9,257 nucleotides of DNA from Actinomycetes bacterium. GTDB lineage: Bacteria > Actinomycetota > Thermoleophilia > Gaiellales > Gaiellaceae. The notes under the pieces are model-generated. The model did no database searches. It saw only the letters and a list, made by a program, of their open reading frames with translations, and was not told where the DNA came from. How positions within the stretch are numbered: the first letter of the stretch is position 1; the number at the start of each line of letters is the position of its first letter. Where the stretch lies: NCBI GenBank assembly GCA_030624785.1, contig JAUXJK010000053.1, positions 1 to 9,257 of the forward strand, read 5' to 3'. The translations under genes were made by a program, and so were the position numbers. Shown piece by piece: positions 1 through 5,981 of the stretch.

Positions 1-84
1 CCGACGATTCAGGCACTTGCCCTGAAGGTCGCCGACGGCATCGTCTCCGCGCGACGCGGCATGGATGTGCCGAGCCATGGCTGA
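1..84 (+). CDS. C-terminal end of a probable GMC-family FAD oxidoreductase (partial)
   Basis: Frame 1 is open from the first base and stops at TGA 82-84, giving 27 residues of a gene that begins upstream of the window. The readable tail contains the string TIQALALKVADGIV. This resembles the last helix of GMC oxidoreductases of the gluconate/sugar dehydrogenase type, where an Asn-Pro-Thr segment is followed by a similar Ala/Leu-rich helix. The identification also rests on context: the next gene looks like the small subunit 3 that typically accompanies such flavoproteins, and its ATG at 77 overlaps this gene's stop by 8 bp, implying one transcript and coupled translation. Only the extreme C-terminus is visible, so catalytic residues and the FAD domain cannot be checked. 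I am fairly sure the frame is coding and only moderately sure of the family. Confidence 0.5.
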   Translation, partial: PTIQALALKVADGIVSARRGMDVPSHG

Positions 85-520
85 GCCAGACGCACGCAGC
101 GTTCTCAATCGCGAACGCCTCGAAGCGTTGCTGGAAGCCCTGCTTCCAGGCAACGGGACCTGGCCCGGGGCACTCGAGCTGGATCTCGCGACCGAGGTGC
201 TAGAGCGGGTTGGGATGGCCGAGGGGCACGCAGACTCAATTGCGCGGGTGCTCGACGCCCTTTCGCCCGATTTCGAGACGTCGACGCAGGAGCAGCGGGA
301 AGCCGTGCTGCAACCGCTTGCAGGCTCCACTGACTTCGGAGCGGCATTGCTGGTGGCGTACGACGCCTACTACGTCCACGAGCGCGTACTGAAGCTGCTC
401 GAAGAGCGGTGCGGGTACGTCACTCGGCCACCGCAGCCTCAGGGATTCGAACTCGAGCCATTTGACGAATCGATACTCGCCCGCGTACGCGGGCGAGAGC
501 CGTTCTGGCGCAAGGCCTAG
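77..520 (+). CDS. Gluconate 2-dehydrogenase subunit 3-like small protein
   Basis: A 147-residue acidic protein with no obvious signal peptide or membrane segment. The N-terminal half is helical and Leu/Glu/Ala rich. The C-terminal part has a Tyr-rich helix (AYDAYYVHERVLKLLEE), then a GYVTRPPQPQGFELEPFDESIL segment and a final RVRGREPFWRKA. This late Gly-Tyr, Pro-rich loop, Leu, Arg-x-Arg arrangement resembles the gluconate 2-dehydrogenase subunit 3 family, small partners of GMC flavoproteins, and the upstream gene fragment looks like just such a flavoprotein. In that family the small subunit assists folding, export or electron transfer of the large subunit; its role here is inferred. I chose ATG 77 because it sits in an 8-bp stop/start overlap with the upstream gene. 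An in-frame ATG at 65 would add four residues. The last codons carry a perfect 22-bp palindrome, listed separately. Confidence 0.55.
   Translation: MAEPDARSVLNRERLEALLEALLPGNGTWPGALELDLATEVLERVGMAEGHADSIARVLDALSPDFETSTQEQREAVLQPLAGSTDFGAALLVAYDAYYVHERVLKLLEERCGYVTRPPQPQGFELEPFDESILARVRGREPFWRKA
476..497. repeat. Perfect 22-bp palindrome inside the end of the subunit 3-like gene
   Basis: The 22 bases are a perfect inverted repeat with half-site CTCGCCCGCGT and no mismatches. In RNA this can fold as a 9-bp, nearly all-GC stem with a GTAC loop. It lies in coding sequence (residues about ILARVRGRE), 23 bases before the stop codon. It is followed by no T-run, so it is not a standard intrinsic terminator. 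It could be a processing or pausing hairpin between this gene and the downstream dehydrogenase, a DNA-binding site, or a by-product of Arg/Gly codon use. Confidence 0.75.
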
Positions 521-536
521 CTATCCACGTGTCCGC

Positions 537-544
537 AAAGGAGG
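537..544 (+). promoter_or_regulatory. Strong Shine-Dalgarno AAAGGAGG upstream of the SDR gene
   Basis: AAAGGAGG is the best ribosome binding site in the window. It stands 5 bases before ATG 550 (a 16-codon out-of-frame ORF ending at 600) and 9 bases before GTG 554, which is in frame with the SDR. A second match, GAGGTG at 575-580, stands 6 bases before ATG 587, the start that best fits the SDR family. The layout leaves the true start ambiguous between 554 and 587. Confidence 0.6.
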
Positions 545-586
545 CTCCAATGGGTGTATTCGTTCTTCCTGAGCGAGGTGAACTCC

Positions 587-1420
587 ATGTACGGACTTGA
601 TGGCAAGGTTGCAATCGTTACCGGCTCGGGGCGCCACGGCGGTCTCGGCAAGGCGATGGCACAGCGCCTCGCCGAAGAGGGATGCAATATCGTTATTGCT
701 GATCTCGGTCGCACCGACGGCGAGCTCTTCCCAACGCACGGCGTGGGAACAACCGACGAGATGGAAGAAGTAGCCGAGGAGATTCGATCCCTCGGCGCCA
801 AAGTCACAACCATCCCCTGCGATGTTCGCTCGGAAGAACAGGTGAAGGCGCTCATATCGGGCGCGGTATCTGAGTTCGGCCGGCTCGACGTGATCGTCAA
901 CAACGCCGGCATCGGCTATCTCATGCAACTCGTCACGGAGATGGATGAGGAGAAATGGGACGCCGTTCTCGACGTCAATCTCAAGGGCATGTTCCTCTGT
1001 ACCAAGCACGCCGCCGCGCAGATGATTGAGCAAGGCGAAGGTGGCCGCGTCATCAACATCGCATCGCAGGCCGCCAAGAGCGGATTCCCCTACGCGTCGG
1101 CGTACGTCGCCTCGAAACACGGCGTCATGGGATTCACGCGAGCCGTCGCAATCGAACTTGGCAGCCACAACATCACCTGCAATGCCATCTGTCCCAATCA
1201 CGTCACGACCGGCCTCGGATCCTGGCAGAACGAGTTCTTCTCCGATGCTCTCGGAATGACCCACGACGAGTACATGGAGGCAATGCGCTCCCGCATTCCG
1301 CTCGGGCGTGCCGGCCTCACCGAGGACATCGCAAAAGCCTGCGCGTTCCTCGCGAGCGAGCAAGCCAACTACATCACGGGCGAAGCAATGAATGTGTCCG
1401 GTGGCGAGGAGATGCACTGA
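587..1420 (+). CDS. Short-chain dehydrogenase/reductase (classical SDR)
   Basis: A 277-residue soluble Rossmann-fold oxidoreductase that interconverts a hydroxyl and a carbonyl using a nicotinamide cofactor. Visible landmarks, numbered from ATG 587, are the glycine-rich motif TGSGRHGGLG (12-21), D39 at the end of the second strand (suggesting NAD(H) rather than NADP(H)), CDV (78-80), NNAG (105-108), and the catalytic tetrad N131, S160, Y173 and K177 in YVASK. The C-terminal part has the usual segments GRAGLTEDIAKACAFLAS and ITGEAMNVSGG. The glycine motif is slightly longer than the usual TGxxxGxG, as seen in many three-oxoacyl-reductase-like SDRs. The substrate cannot be predicted. ATG 587 is preferred because the family normally starts a few residues before GKVAIVTG. 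GTG 554, behind the strong AAAGGAGG, would add 11 residues. The gene lies 58 bp before the phosphatase and is probably co-transcribed with it. Confidence 0.88.
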   Translation: MYGLDGKVAIVTGSGRHGGLGKAMAQRLAEEGCNIVIADLGRTDGELFPTHGVGTTDEMEEVAEEIRSLGAKVTTIPCDVRSEEQVKALISGAVSEFGRLDVIVNNAGIGYLMQLVTEMDEEKWDAVLDVNLKGMFLCTKHAAAQMIEQGEGGRVINIASQAAKSGFPYASAYVASKHGVMGFTRAVAIELGSHNITCNAICPNHVTTGLGSWQNEFFSDALGMTHDEYMEAMRSRIPLGRAGLTEDIAKACAFLASEQANYITGEAMNVSGGEEMH

Positions 1421-1454
1421 GCCTCGGCCGCGTCATGGAGGCAGACAGGCAAGC

Positions 1455-1470
1455 CGCCGCAGCTGCGGCG
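1455..1470. repeat. Perfect 16-bp palindrome upstream of the phosphatase gene
   Basis: CGCCGCAGCTGCGGCG is self-complementary over all 16 bases and ends 8 bases before ATG 1479. As RNA it could form a 6-bp GC stem with an AGCT loop right in the ribosome binding region. As DNA it could be an operator. No good Shine-Dalgarno is visible for the downstream start, so this hairpin occupies the space where one would sit. Confidence 0.7.
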
Positions 1471-1478
1471 AGCGCTAG

Positions 1479-2264
1479 ATGACATCAACGTCGAACGAAC
1501 TCGCCGCGTTCGCCGCAGTTCTCGCCCGGGAAGCCGGCGAACTCCTGCTCGAGTACCAGCTCAAACGTCACGAGCTCGCGACGGAGACGAAGTCGAGCCC
1601 AACCGACTTGGTGAGTACGGCTGATCGCGCCTCGGAAACGCTCGTCCGTAAGCGAATCAACGAGAGATTCCCGACCGACGGCATTGTTGGAGAGGAGCAA
1701 GAATCCCGGGTCGGAACGTCTGGGCGCGAGTGGATCGTTGACCCACTTGACGGTACGACGAACTTTCTTTTCGGTGTCCCGACATGGGCTGTCTCGATTG
1801 CGTGCCACGATTCCACCGGACCACTCGTGGGGTGCGTGCTTGACCCGAGTCGTGACGAACTCTTCTCCGCCGCACGCGGCGAAGGCTCGCGTCTCAACGG
1901 CGAGCTGATCGCGGTCTCAGAACGCGGCAACCTCGCACACGCGCTCATAGCGACCGGCTTCAACTACGACGGCGACATGCGGCGGTCTCAGGCAGCGCAA
2001 CTCGCAACGATCATCGACCAGGTGCGCGACGTGCGTCGGGGCGGGGCCGCATCACTCGATCTCGCGTGGGTGGCCGCGGGCCGGGTCGACGGGTTCTACG
2101 AAGCAGGGCTCGGCCCCTGGGACTGGGCAGCCGGAGCCCTCCTCGTGAGCGAGGCCGGAGGTACGTTCGCGCACGCTCCTAGCCCGCATGGCCCAGACCA
2201 GCTTGTAGCGACGAACGGGAAGCTCGGCGCCGAGCTCCAACGGCTCGTCAGCCCGAGGAAATAA
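1479..2264 (+). CDS. Inositol monophosphatase family protein
   Basis: A 261-residue Mg2+-dependent phosphomonoesterase of the IMPase/FBPase superfamily. The metal-binding set is complete: GEE with E72, motif A WIVDPLDGTTNF (85-96) with D88 and D91, and motif B WDWAAGALLVSEAGG (214-228) with D215. STAD (46-49) near the N-terminus supplies the usual early contact. Length matches SuhB-like inositol-1-phosphatases, which hydrolyse myo-inositol phosphates; related members act on histidinol phosphate or 3'-phosphoadenosine 5'-phosphate. The substrate is not resolved from sequence alone. In actinobacteria such enzymes feed inositol into phospholipids and mycothiol. ATG 1479 is the natural start, giving a normal N-terminus, though the ribosome binding site is poor and a perfect palindrome lies just upstream. 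The final five codons overlap the end of the convergent hydrolase gene by 17 bp. Confidence 0.88.
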   Translation: MTSTSNELAAFAAVLAREAGELLLEYQLKRHELATETKSSPTDLVSTADRASETLVRKRINERFPTDGIVGEEQESRVGTSGREWIVDPLDGTTNFLFGVPTWAVSIACHDSTGPLVGCVLDPSRDELFSAARGEGSRLNGELIAVSERGNLAHALIATGFNYDGDMRRSQAAQLATIIDQVRDVRRGGAASLDLAWVAAGRVDGFYEAGLGPWDWAAGALLVSEAGGTFAHAPSPHGPDQLVATNGKLGAELQRLVSPRK

Positions 2265-3057
2265 ACCCGTCGAGTAGCGCAGCGAGCGCGAGCGGATTGT
2301 CCTGACTCACGCGATGATCGGCATCGATCTCATGCGCAACCGTCTGAGGAACGATCTCACACAACGTCTGGAGGTTGTTCGCTGGAAACACCTCGGAAGC
2401 GAAGCCGCGGATCGCCAGAGTCGGACAGCTGACGCTGAGTCGATCCCACAGCGGCTCCACGAGCATGTGCTCCGTCGCCGCAACGGCGGGGACGTCATAG
2501 CGCCAGGTCGCACTTCCGTCCTCACCGATGGCGAAGGAATAGCGGGCGTAGTGTTCCTTCATCTCATCGGACCATCTGTCGCTGAACGGCATGCGTGCCC
2601 GCGCCTCCTCGAGTGAGTCGAACCTGTATTCGCTTGTGATCTGTGCCTGAACGCGGCGGTTGATCGACGGGTCGAGAGAAAGTCCCGGATCAATCACTGT
2701 GAGGCTCTCGACACGACCGCCGTGGTCAGAGGCCATGAGTAGCGCGATGTTCCCGCCGGTCGCAGCGCCAACCAGGTGCACGCGGGCAATGCCCAGGTCG
2801 TCGAGCAACGCGAGCATATCGGCGATGTAGTCCTCATAGAGGTAGCCGGACTCCGGATAGTCGGAGAGCCCGTGACCTCTCTGGTCTGGTGCGAGGAACC
2901 GATTGGGCAGGGCCGAGGCGTCAACGACGAAATCCCACACCCGCGCGTTCGTTCGATTCGGGTGCAGCAGCAATAGGGGCGGTTCGATCCCGTCCCACTC
3001 GAGATAGTGAAGCCGGATCTCAGCGAGATCGACCTCGCGCGATGAGGCGTGTTTCAC
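2248..3057 (-). CDS. Alpha/beta-hydrolase-fold protein lacking the nucleophile serine
   Basis: A 269-residue protein of the alpha/beta hydrolase fold, numbered from GTG 3057. It has the oxyanion-hole segment LLLLHPNRTNARVWD (about 28-42), DQRGHGLSD (58-66), and the nucleophile elbow LVGAATGGNIALLMA (95-109). The final catalytic His is H248 in DADHRVSQDNP. At the elbow the consensus G-x-S-x-G reads G-A-A-T-G, so position 99 is Ala (GCG) rather than Ser, Cys or Asp. The acid after strand 7 appears to be E222 (RGFASE). It may be a catalytically altered or non-hydrolytic member, such as a lyase, ligand binder or pseudoenzyme. The start is GTG 3057, with GGAG 8 bases upstream. An alternative GTG lies at 3066, and the longer open frame to 3180 runs into thyX and is not used. 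It diverges from thyX and converges with the phosphatase. Confidence 0.82.
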   Translation of the reverse strand: MKHASSREVDLAEIRLHYLEWDGIEPPLLLLHPNRTNARVWDFVVDASALPNRFLAPDQRGHGLSDYPESGYLYEDYIADMLALLDDLGIARVHLVGAATGGNIALLMASDHGGRVESLTVIDPGLSLDPSINRRVQAQITSEYRFDSLEEARARMPFSDRWSDEMKEHYARYSFAIGEDGSATWRYDVPAVAATEHMLVEPLWDRLSVSCPTLAIRGFASEVFPANNLQTLCEIVPQTVAHEIDADHRVSQDNPLALAALLDGFISSG

Positions 3058-3065
3058 GAGTGTCA

Positions 3066-3078
3066 CTCCGAGTCGGAG
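3066..3078. promoter_or_regulatory. Operator-like dyad in the hydrolase/thyX divergent region
   Basis: CTCCGA-G-TCGGAG is a perfect 6-bp inverted repeat around one base. It sits in the 50 bases between the divergent hydrolase start (3057) and thyX start (3108), directly before the TATACT hexamer. Its right arm, read on the minus strand, also contributes the GGAG ribosome binding site of the hydrolase. A bound protein here could affect both genes. No specific regulator can be named. Confidence 0.4.
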
Positions 3079-3080
3079 CC

Positions 3081-3086
3081 TATACT
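3081..3086 (+). promoter_or_regulatory. Candidate -10 element (TATACT) for thyX
   Basis: TATACT differs from the TATAAT consensus at one base and lies 21 bases before ATG 3108. Transcription would then start near 3093, giving a very short leader of about 15 bases. No convincing -35 hexamer is seen at 16-18 bases upstream, which is common for actinobacterial promoters. Placement between divergent genes supports it. Confidence 0.35.
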
Positions 3087-3107
3087 CGCGACGCTCCACG
3101 AGTGCTG

Positions 3108-3803
3108 ATGCCAGAACTTCCCGACGACGCCCATAGAGTTCTGGACCTCGGTTTCGTGCGCCTTGATGGCGTGATGGCAAGCGACCTCTCCGTTGCCAAC
3201 TCGGCGCGCGTGAGTTTTGGTCGCCGAACCGACGCGATGACTGATGCTGATCGAGGCCTCGTGCGCTTCCTCATGCGACACCGGCACGGCACGCCATTCG
3301 AACACAACGCATTCCGATTCCACATCCGAACACCGATCTTTGTGGCCCGGGAGTGGTTTCGCCACCGTATTGGCTCGTTCAACGAATTCTCGATGCGCTA
3401 CGCGGAGGCCACAGACGACTTCTACGTGCCGGCGCCCGAAGCGGTGCGCACGCAGGTGGGCAAGCCCGGCGCCTACAGCTTCGAGACGGTGTCGCCCGAG
3501 TTGGCGGAGGCGACGCGCGAGACACTCGCATCCGCCTACGCAAGTGCGTACTCGACCTATCGCGAGCTGCTCGATCGTGGCGTAGCTAGAGAGGTGGCGC
3601 GAGTCGTGCTGCCGGTCGGCGCCTACACCGAGTTTTACTGGACGGTCAACGCTCGAGCCCTCATGAACTTTCTGTCACTCAGATCCCATGAGGCAGCCCA
3701 GTTCGAGATCCGCACCTATGCCGAGACGATCGAGCAAATGTTCGAGCAACACATGCCCGTCACGTACGAGGCATGGGTTGAAAACGATCGCATCGCTCCC
3801 TAG
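3108..3803 (+). CDS. thyX: Flavin-dependent thymidylate synthase ThyX
   Basis: A 231-residue FAD- and NADPH-dependent enzyme that makes dTMP from dUMP using methylenetetrahydrofolate, regenerating tetrahydrofolate directly. The defining ThyX motif RHRxxSxNxxSxRY is present as RHRIGSFNEFSMRY (residues 85-98). Upstream are HGTPFEHNAFRFHI (60-73) and the nearby PIFVAREWF. Near the C-terminus is LPVGAYTEFYWTVNARALMNFLSLR, the conserved segment that shapes the dUMP and flavin pocket. The length is typical of the homotetrameric family. I chose ATG 3108; GTG 3102, two codons upstream, is an alternative. The open frame back to 2889 overlaps the divergent hydrolase and is not credible. The ribosome binding site is weak, and the probable leader is short. 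It ends 33 bp before the convergent CoxE gene. Confidence 0.95.
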   Translation: MPELPDDAHRVLDLGFVRLDGVMASDLSVANSARVSFGRRTDAMTDADRGLVRFLMRHRHGTPFEHNAFRFHIRTPIFVAREWFRHRIGSFNEFSMRYAEATDDFYVPAPEAVRTQVGKPGAYSFETVSPELAEATRETLASAYASAYSTYRELLDRGVAREVARVVLPVGAYTEFYWTVNARALMNFLSLRSHEAAQFEIRTYAETIEQMFEQHMPVTYEAWVENDRIAP

Positions 3804-3826
3804 CGACGTGTCCGCAATACGCGCGG

Positions 3827-3848
3827 GCGACGACTCCTAGAGCGTCGC
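3827..3848. repeat. Weak inverted repeat at the thyX/CoxE convergent junction
   Basis: GCGACG (3827-3832) and CGTCGC (3843-3848) form a 6-bp inverted repeat with a 10-base loop. It spans the short region between the convergent thyX and CoxE stops and reaches into the CoxE 3' end. It has no T-run on either side, so at best it is a weak, factor-dependent or bidirectional termination structure. Confidence 0.25.
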
Positions 3849-4988
3849 GAGGTCGTCCGACAGCGTTTCGAGGCTGGCGAGGTTGTGGCCACTCGCGAAC
3901 AGGTCGATATGCGGCAGCGCCGCGCGCATGCCACGGGCGAGCGGCTCGTAGGCAGGATCTTCCTTCAGAGGGTTCAACCAGATAGTTCGATGGGAGAGGC
4001 GCGACAGACGCGCCATCTGTTCGCCCAACAGCTCCGGCGCACCAATCTCCAGGCCGTCGGAGCAGATCACAATGATGGAGCCGCGCGCCATACCTCCGTG
4101 ACCGTAATCGTCGAGGAAAACCTTTAGCGACTCGCCGATCCTCGTACCGCCGTCCCAGTCGAATACCTCGGCAGAAGCGAGATCGAGCGCGCTGTCTGGG
4201 TCGCTCGTCTTGAGTGACTGAGTAAGGCGGGTCAGTCGCGTCCCGAAACAGAACGCCTCCCACCTTGGATCAGCTCTCAACGCCGCATGAGCGAAGACAA
4301 GTAAGGCACGCGAGAAGGCGCCCATCGAGCCCGACACGTCAAGGATCAGAATGAGACGACGCCGACGCGTGCGACGACGCTGCCAGTGACGCTCGATCGG
4401 CTCACCGCCGGTGCGAAATGAGCGCCGGATCGTGCGCCTGAGGTCAGGTCGACCTTTCTTTGCCGACTCCCGGCGCCGCATGCGGCGGTGCGGAACTGCC
4501 ATCCGGATCTTGCGCATCAGCTCGGCGAGCTGATCCAGCTCCTCGTCGGAGCAGCGCGAGAAACTCTTGTCCTTCAGGAGCTCGATCTCGCTGGCGAGAA
4601 CGAGCTCCGGCTCGCCCTCCGCTTCCTCTCCATCGTCAGCCCCAGGTGCGTCCTCGCTTTCCTGAGTCTGTTGCTCCAGAACCGGCGGATCAGACTCATC
4701 CTGGCCCTCGGGCAGTGCGCCGAAAAATCGCACAAACGCACGGTCATAGGTCGGGATATCGTCACCACGACCGATCAGCGTGACGCGCCCGGCCCAGTAG
4801 AGGTCGTAGGGCGAGAGCGCGCTGGTCGCACGGCAGAACTCGATGACGCGGCCCGGCCCAACCTTCATTCCCTCGAGACGCAGCTCGCGCGCAAATGCCA
4901 CGAGCTCTGCTTCTGGAACCGGCGAAAGCGGGATGGGGTCTTCTGAATCATCTGACCCCGAGCTCACGTCCGGGGTTTGCCCGCTCAT
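3837..4988 (-). CDS. coxE: VWA domain-containing CoxE-like protein
   Basis: A 383-residue protein with a C-terminal von Willebrand factor A domain. The metal-ion-dependent adhesion site is complete: DVSGS (217-221), T282 in DGGTRIG and D311 in CSDG. Preceding it is the CoxE-type basic stretch with DLRRTIRRSFRTGGEP (182-197) and an Arg cluster. The N-terminal part (about 25-90) is helical. Residues about 95-128 form a very acidic, low-complexity linker. In Oligotropha carboxidovorans CoxE is the partner of the AAA+ ATPase CoxD in completing the active site of carbon monoxide dehydrogenase; the pair acts in the cytoplasm near the membrane. The start ATG 4988 overlaps the upstream CoxD stop as ATGA, showing translational coupling. 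A longer in-frame opening to 5051 lies inside CoxD and is not needed. Confidence 0.88.
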   Translation of the reverse strand: MSGQTPDVSSGSDDSEDPIPLSPVPEAELVAFARELRLEGMKVGPGRVIEFCRATSALSPYDLYWAGRVTLIGRGDDIPTYDRAFVRFFGALPEGQDESDPPVLEQQTQESEDAPGADDGEEAEGEPELVLASEIELLKDKSFSRCSDEELDQLAELMRKIRMAVPHRRMRRRESAKKGRPDLRRTIRRSFRTGGEPIERHWQRRRTRRRRLILILDVSGSMGAFSRALLVFAHAALRADPRWEAFCFGTRLTRLTQSLKTSDPDSALDLASAEVFDWDGGTRIGESLKVFLDDYGHGGMARGSIIVICSDGLEIGAPELLGEQMARLSRLSHRTIWLNPLKEDPAYEPLARGMRAALPHIDLFASGHNLASLETLSDDLATL

Positions 4989-5887
4989 TGCACGAGCTCG
5001 TCGAGCTTTCCGTCGACGCGGCGCAGGTCGTCGTGATTCTTGACAACCCAACCGAGGGTCTCGCGCGCCGACTCATCCGTGACCTCGTCGGCGCCGAGCA
5101 CCGTCAGGGCCCGAGCCCAGTCGATCGCCTCGGCGGCGCCTGGCCGCTTGATCAGGTCGAAGCTTCGGAGACGCTCCACCGCGTTTGCGACCGAGCGAGC
5201 GAGAACGTCGCTCGCCTCCGGTACCCGCACGCGGATGATCTCGGTTTCACGCTCAACATCGGGGAACTCAATCCAGTGATAGAGACAGCGCCGCTTCAGC
5301 GCGTCATGGAGCTCGCGGGTTCGGTTTGACGTGATGATGACGGCTGGCGGCGATTCCGCATGCACAGTGCCGAGCTCTGGAATCGTCACCGTGAACTCGG
5401 CAAGAACCTCGAGGAGAAAAGCCTCGAACTCGTCATCCGCTCGATCGAGCTCATCGACGAGCAGCACGGCTCCCTTGCCGCGCCGGATAGCGCGAAGTAG
5501 CGGTCGCTCAAGCAGAAAGTCAGGCCCGTAGAGCTCCTTGACCCGCGCTTCCTCATCGGCCGACCCATCCTGGAGCGCACGCGCATACAACAACTGGCGC
5601 GCGTAGTCCCACTCGTACAGCGCTTGCGACGCGTCGATCCCCTCGTAGCACTGAAGTCGAATGAGCTCAGCGTCGAGGATCGTGTTCAGCGTCTTCGCAA
5701 CCTCCGTCTTGCCGACGCCGGCCTCTCCTTCGAGCAGGAGCGGCCGTCCCATCGTGAGCGAGAGGTAGATCGCCGTCGCGAGTCCGCGATCTGGCAGATA
5801 GTCGTGCGCGCGCAGTGTCTCTTGAAGATCATCGACGGTGGCGAATTCCATTCGCGCATCGTAGTAGCTCGCCGCATGGTCGGACAT
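4985..5887 (-). CDS. coxD: MoxR-family AAA+ ATPase, CoxD-like
   Basis: A 300-residue AAA+ ATPase of the MoxR class. Numbered from ATG 5887 it has Walker A GEAGVGKT (54-61), the CoxD-typical segment CYEGIDASQALYEWDYARQLLY (about 80-101), Walker B AVLLVDELDR (140-149), and a sensor-1-like IITSNRTRELHDALKRRC with its arginine finger region. MoxR ATPases work with VWA proteins as chaperones that insert cofactors or metals. CoxD does so for the molybdenum-copper centre of CO dehydrogenase, and homologues serve other Mo hydroxylases. The partner CoxE follows immediately with an ATGA overlap. The start may be ATG 5887 or ATG 5851 (288 residues); neither has a strong ribosome binding site. The reading frame stays open to 6058 but that part overlaps the divergent XdhC gene and is rejected. 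Confidence 0.9.
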   Translation of the reverse strand: MSDHAASYYDARMEFATVDDLQETLRAHDYLPDRGLATAIYLSLTMGRPLLLEGEAGVGKTEVAKTLNTILDAELIRLQCYEGIDASQALYEWDYARQLLYARALQDGSADEEARVKELYGPDFLLERPLLRAIRRGKGAVLLVDELDRADDEFEAFLLEVLAEFTVTIPELGTVHAESPPAVIITSNRTRELHDALKRRCLYHWIEFPDVERETEIIRVRVPEASDVLARSVANAVERLRSFDLIKRPGAAEAIDWARALTVLGADEVTDESARETLGWVVKNHDDLRRVDGKLDELVQ

Positions 5888-5905
5888 CGAGGTCCGGTTA
5901 GCAGG

Positions 5906-5935
5906 GTCGCACGACTGTCGCAAGCCATTCGCGAC
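5906..5935. promoter_or_regulatory. Repeated GTCGC half-sites between the divergent cox-type operons
   Basis: The 94 bases between the CoxD and CoxI starts hold GTCGCA at 5906-5911 and again at 5917-5922, exactly 11 bp apart, followed by the inverted copy GCGAC at 5931-5935. A one-turn spacing of direct repeats plus an inverted copy is the kind of pattern a regulator site shows. The motif is short and GC-rich, so chance is possible. Confidence 0.25.
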
Positions 5936-5981
5936 TCTGTATCCTCGACGCCCTAGTGACTGACGTGCGTCGGAGATTGCG

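Noticed and set aside
527..538. 12-bp direct repeat ACGTGTCCGCAA, present at 527-538 and 3806-3817, each just after a stop codon
   Set aside because: A few repeated 12-mers are expected by chance in 9 kb of GC-rich DNA, the flanks do not match, and there is no inverted or mobile-element structure.
521..1417. Long open frame (298 codons) on the minus strand opposite the SDR gene
   Set aside because: The plus-strand SDR has every family motif; the minus frame is a codon-bias shadow rich in His/Asp/Ala with no recognisable domain.
1435..1482. 15-codon Ala-rich ORF before the phosphatase ending as ATGA-like overlap
   Set aside because: It is mostly the GC palindrome translated into Ala repeats and has no ribosome binding site.
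2889..3107. N-terminal extension of ThyX by 73 residues
   Set aside because: It overlaps the divergent hydrolase, is Arg/Pro-rich shadow sequence, and ThyX normally starts near residue 1 of the 231-residue form.
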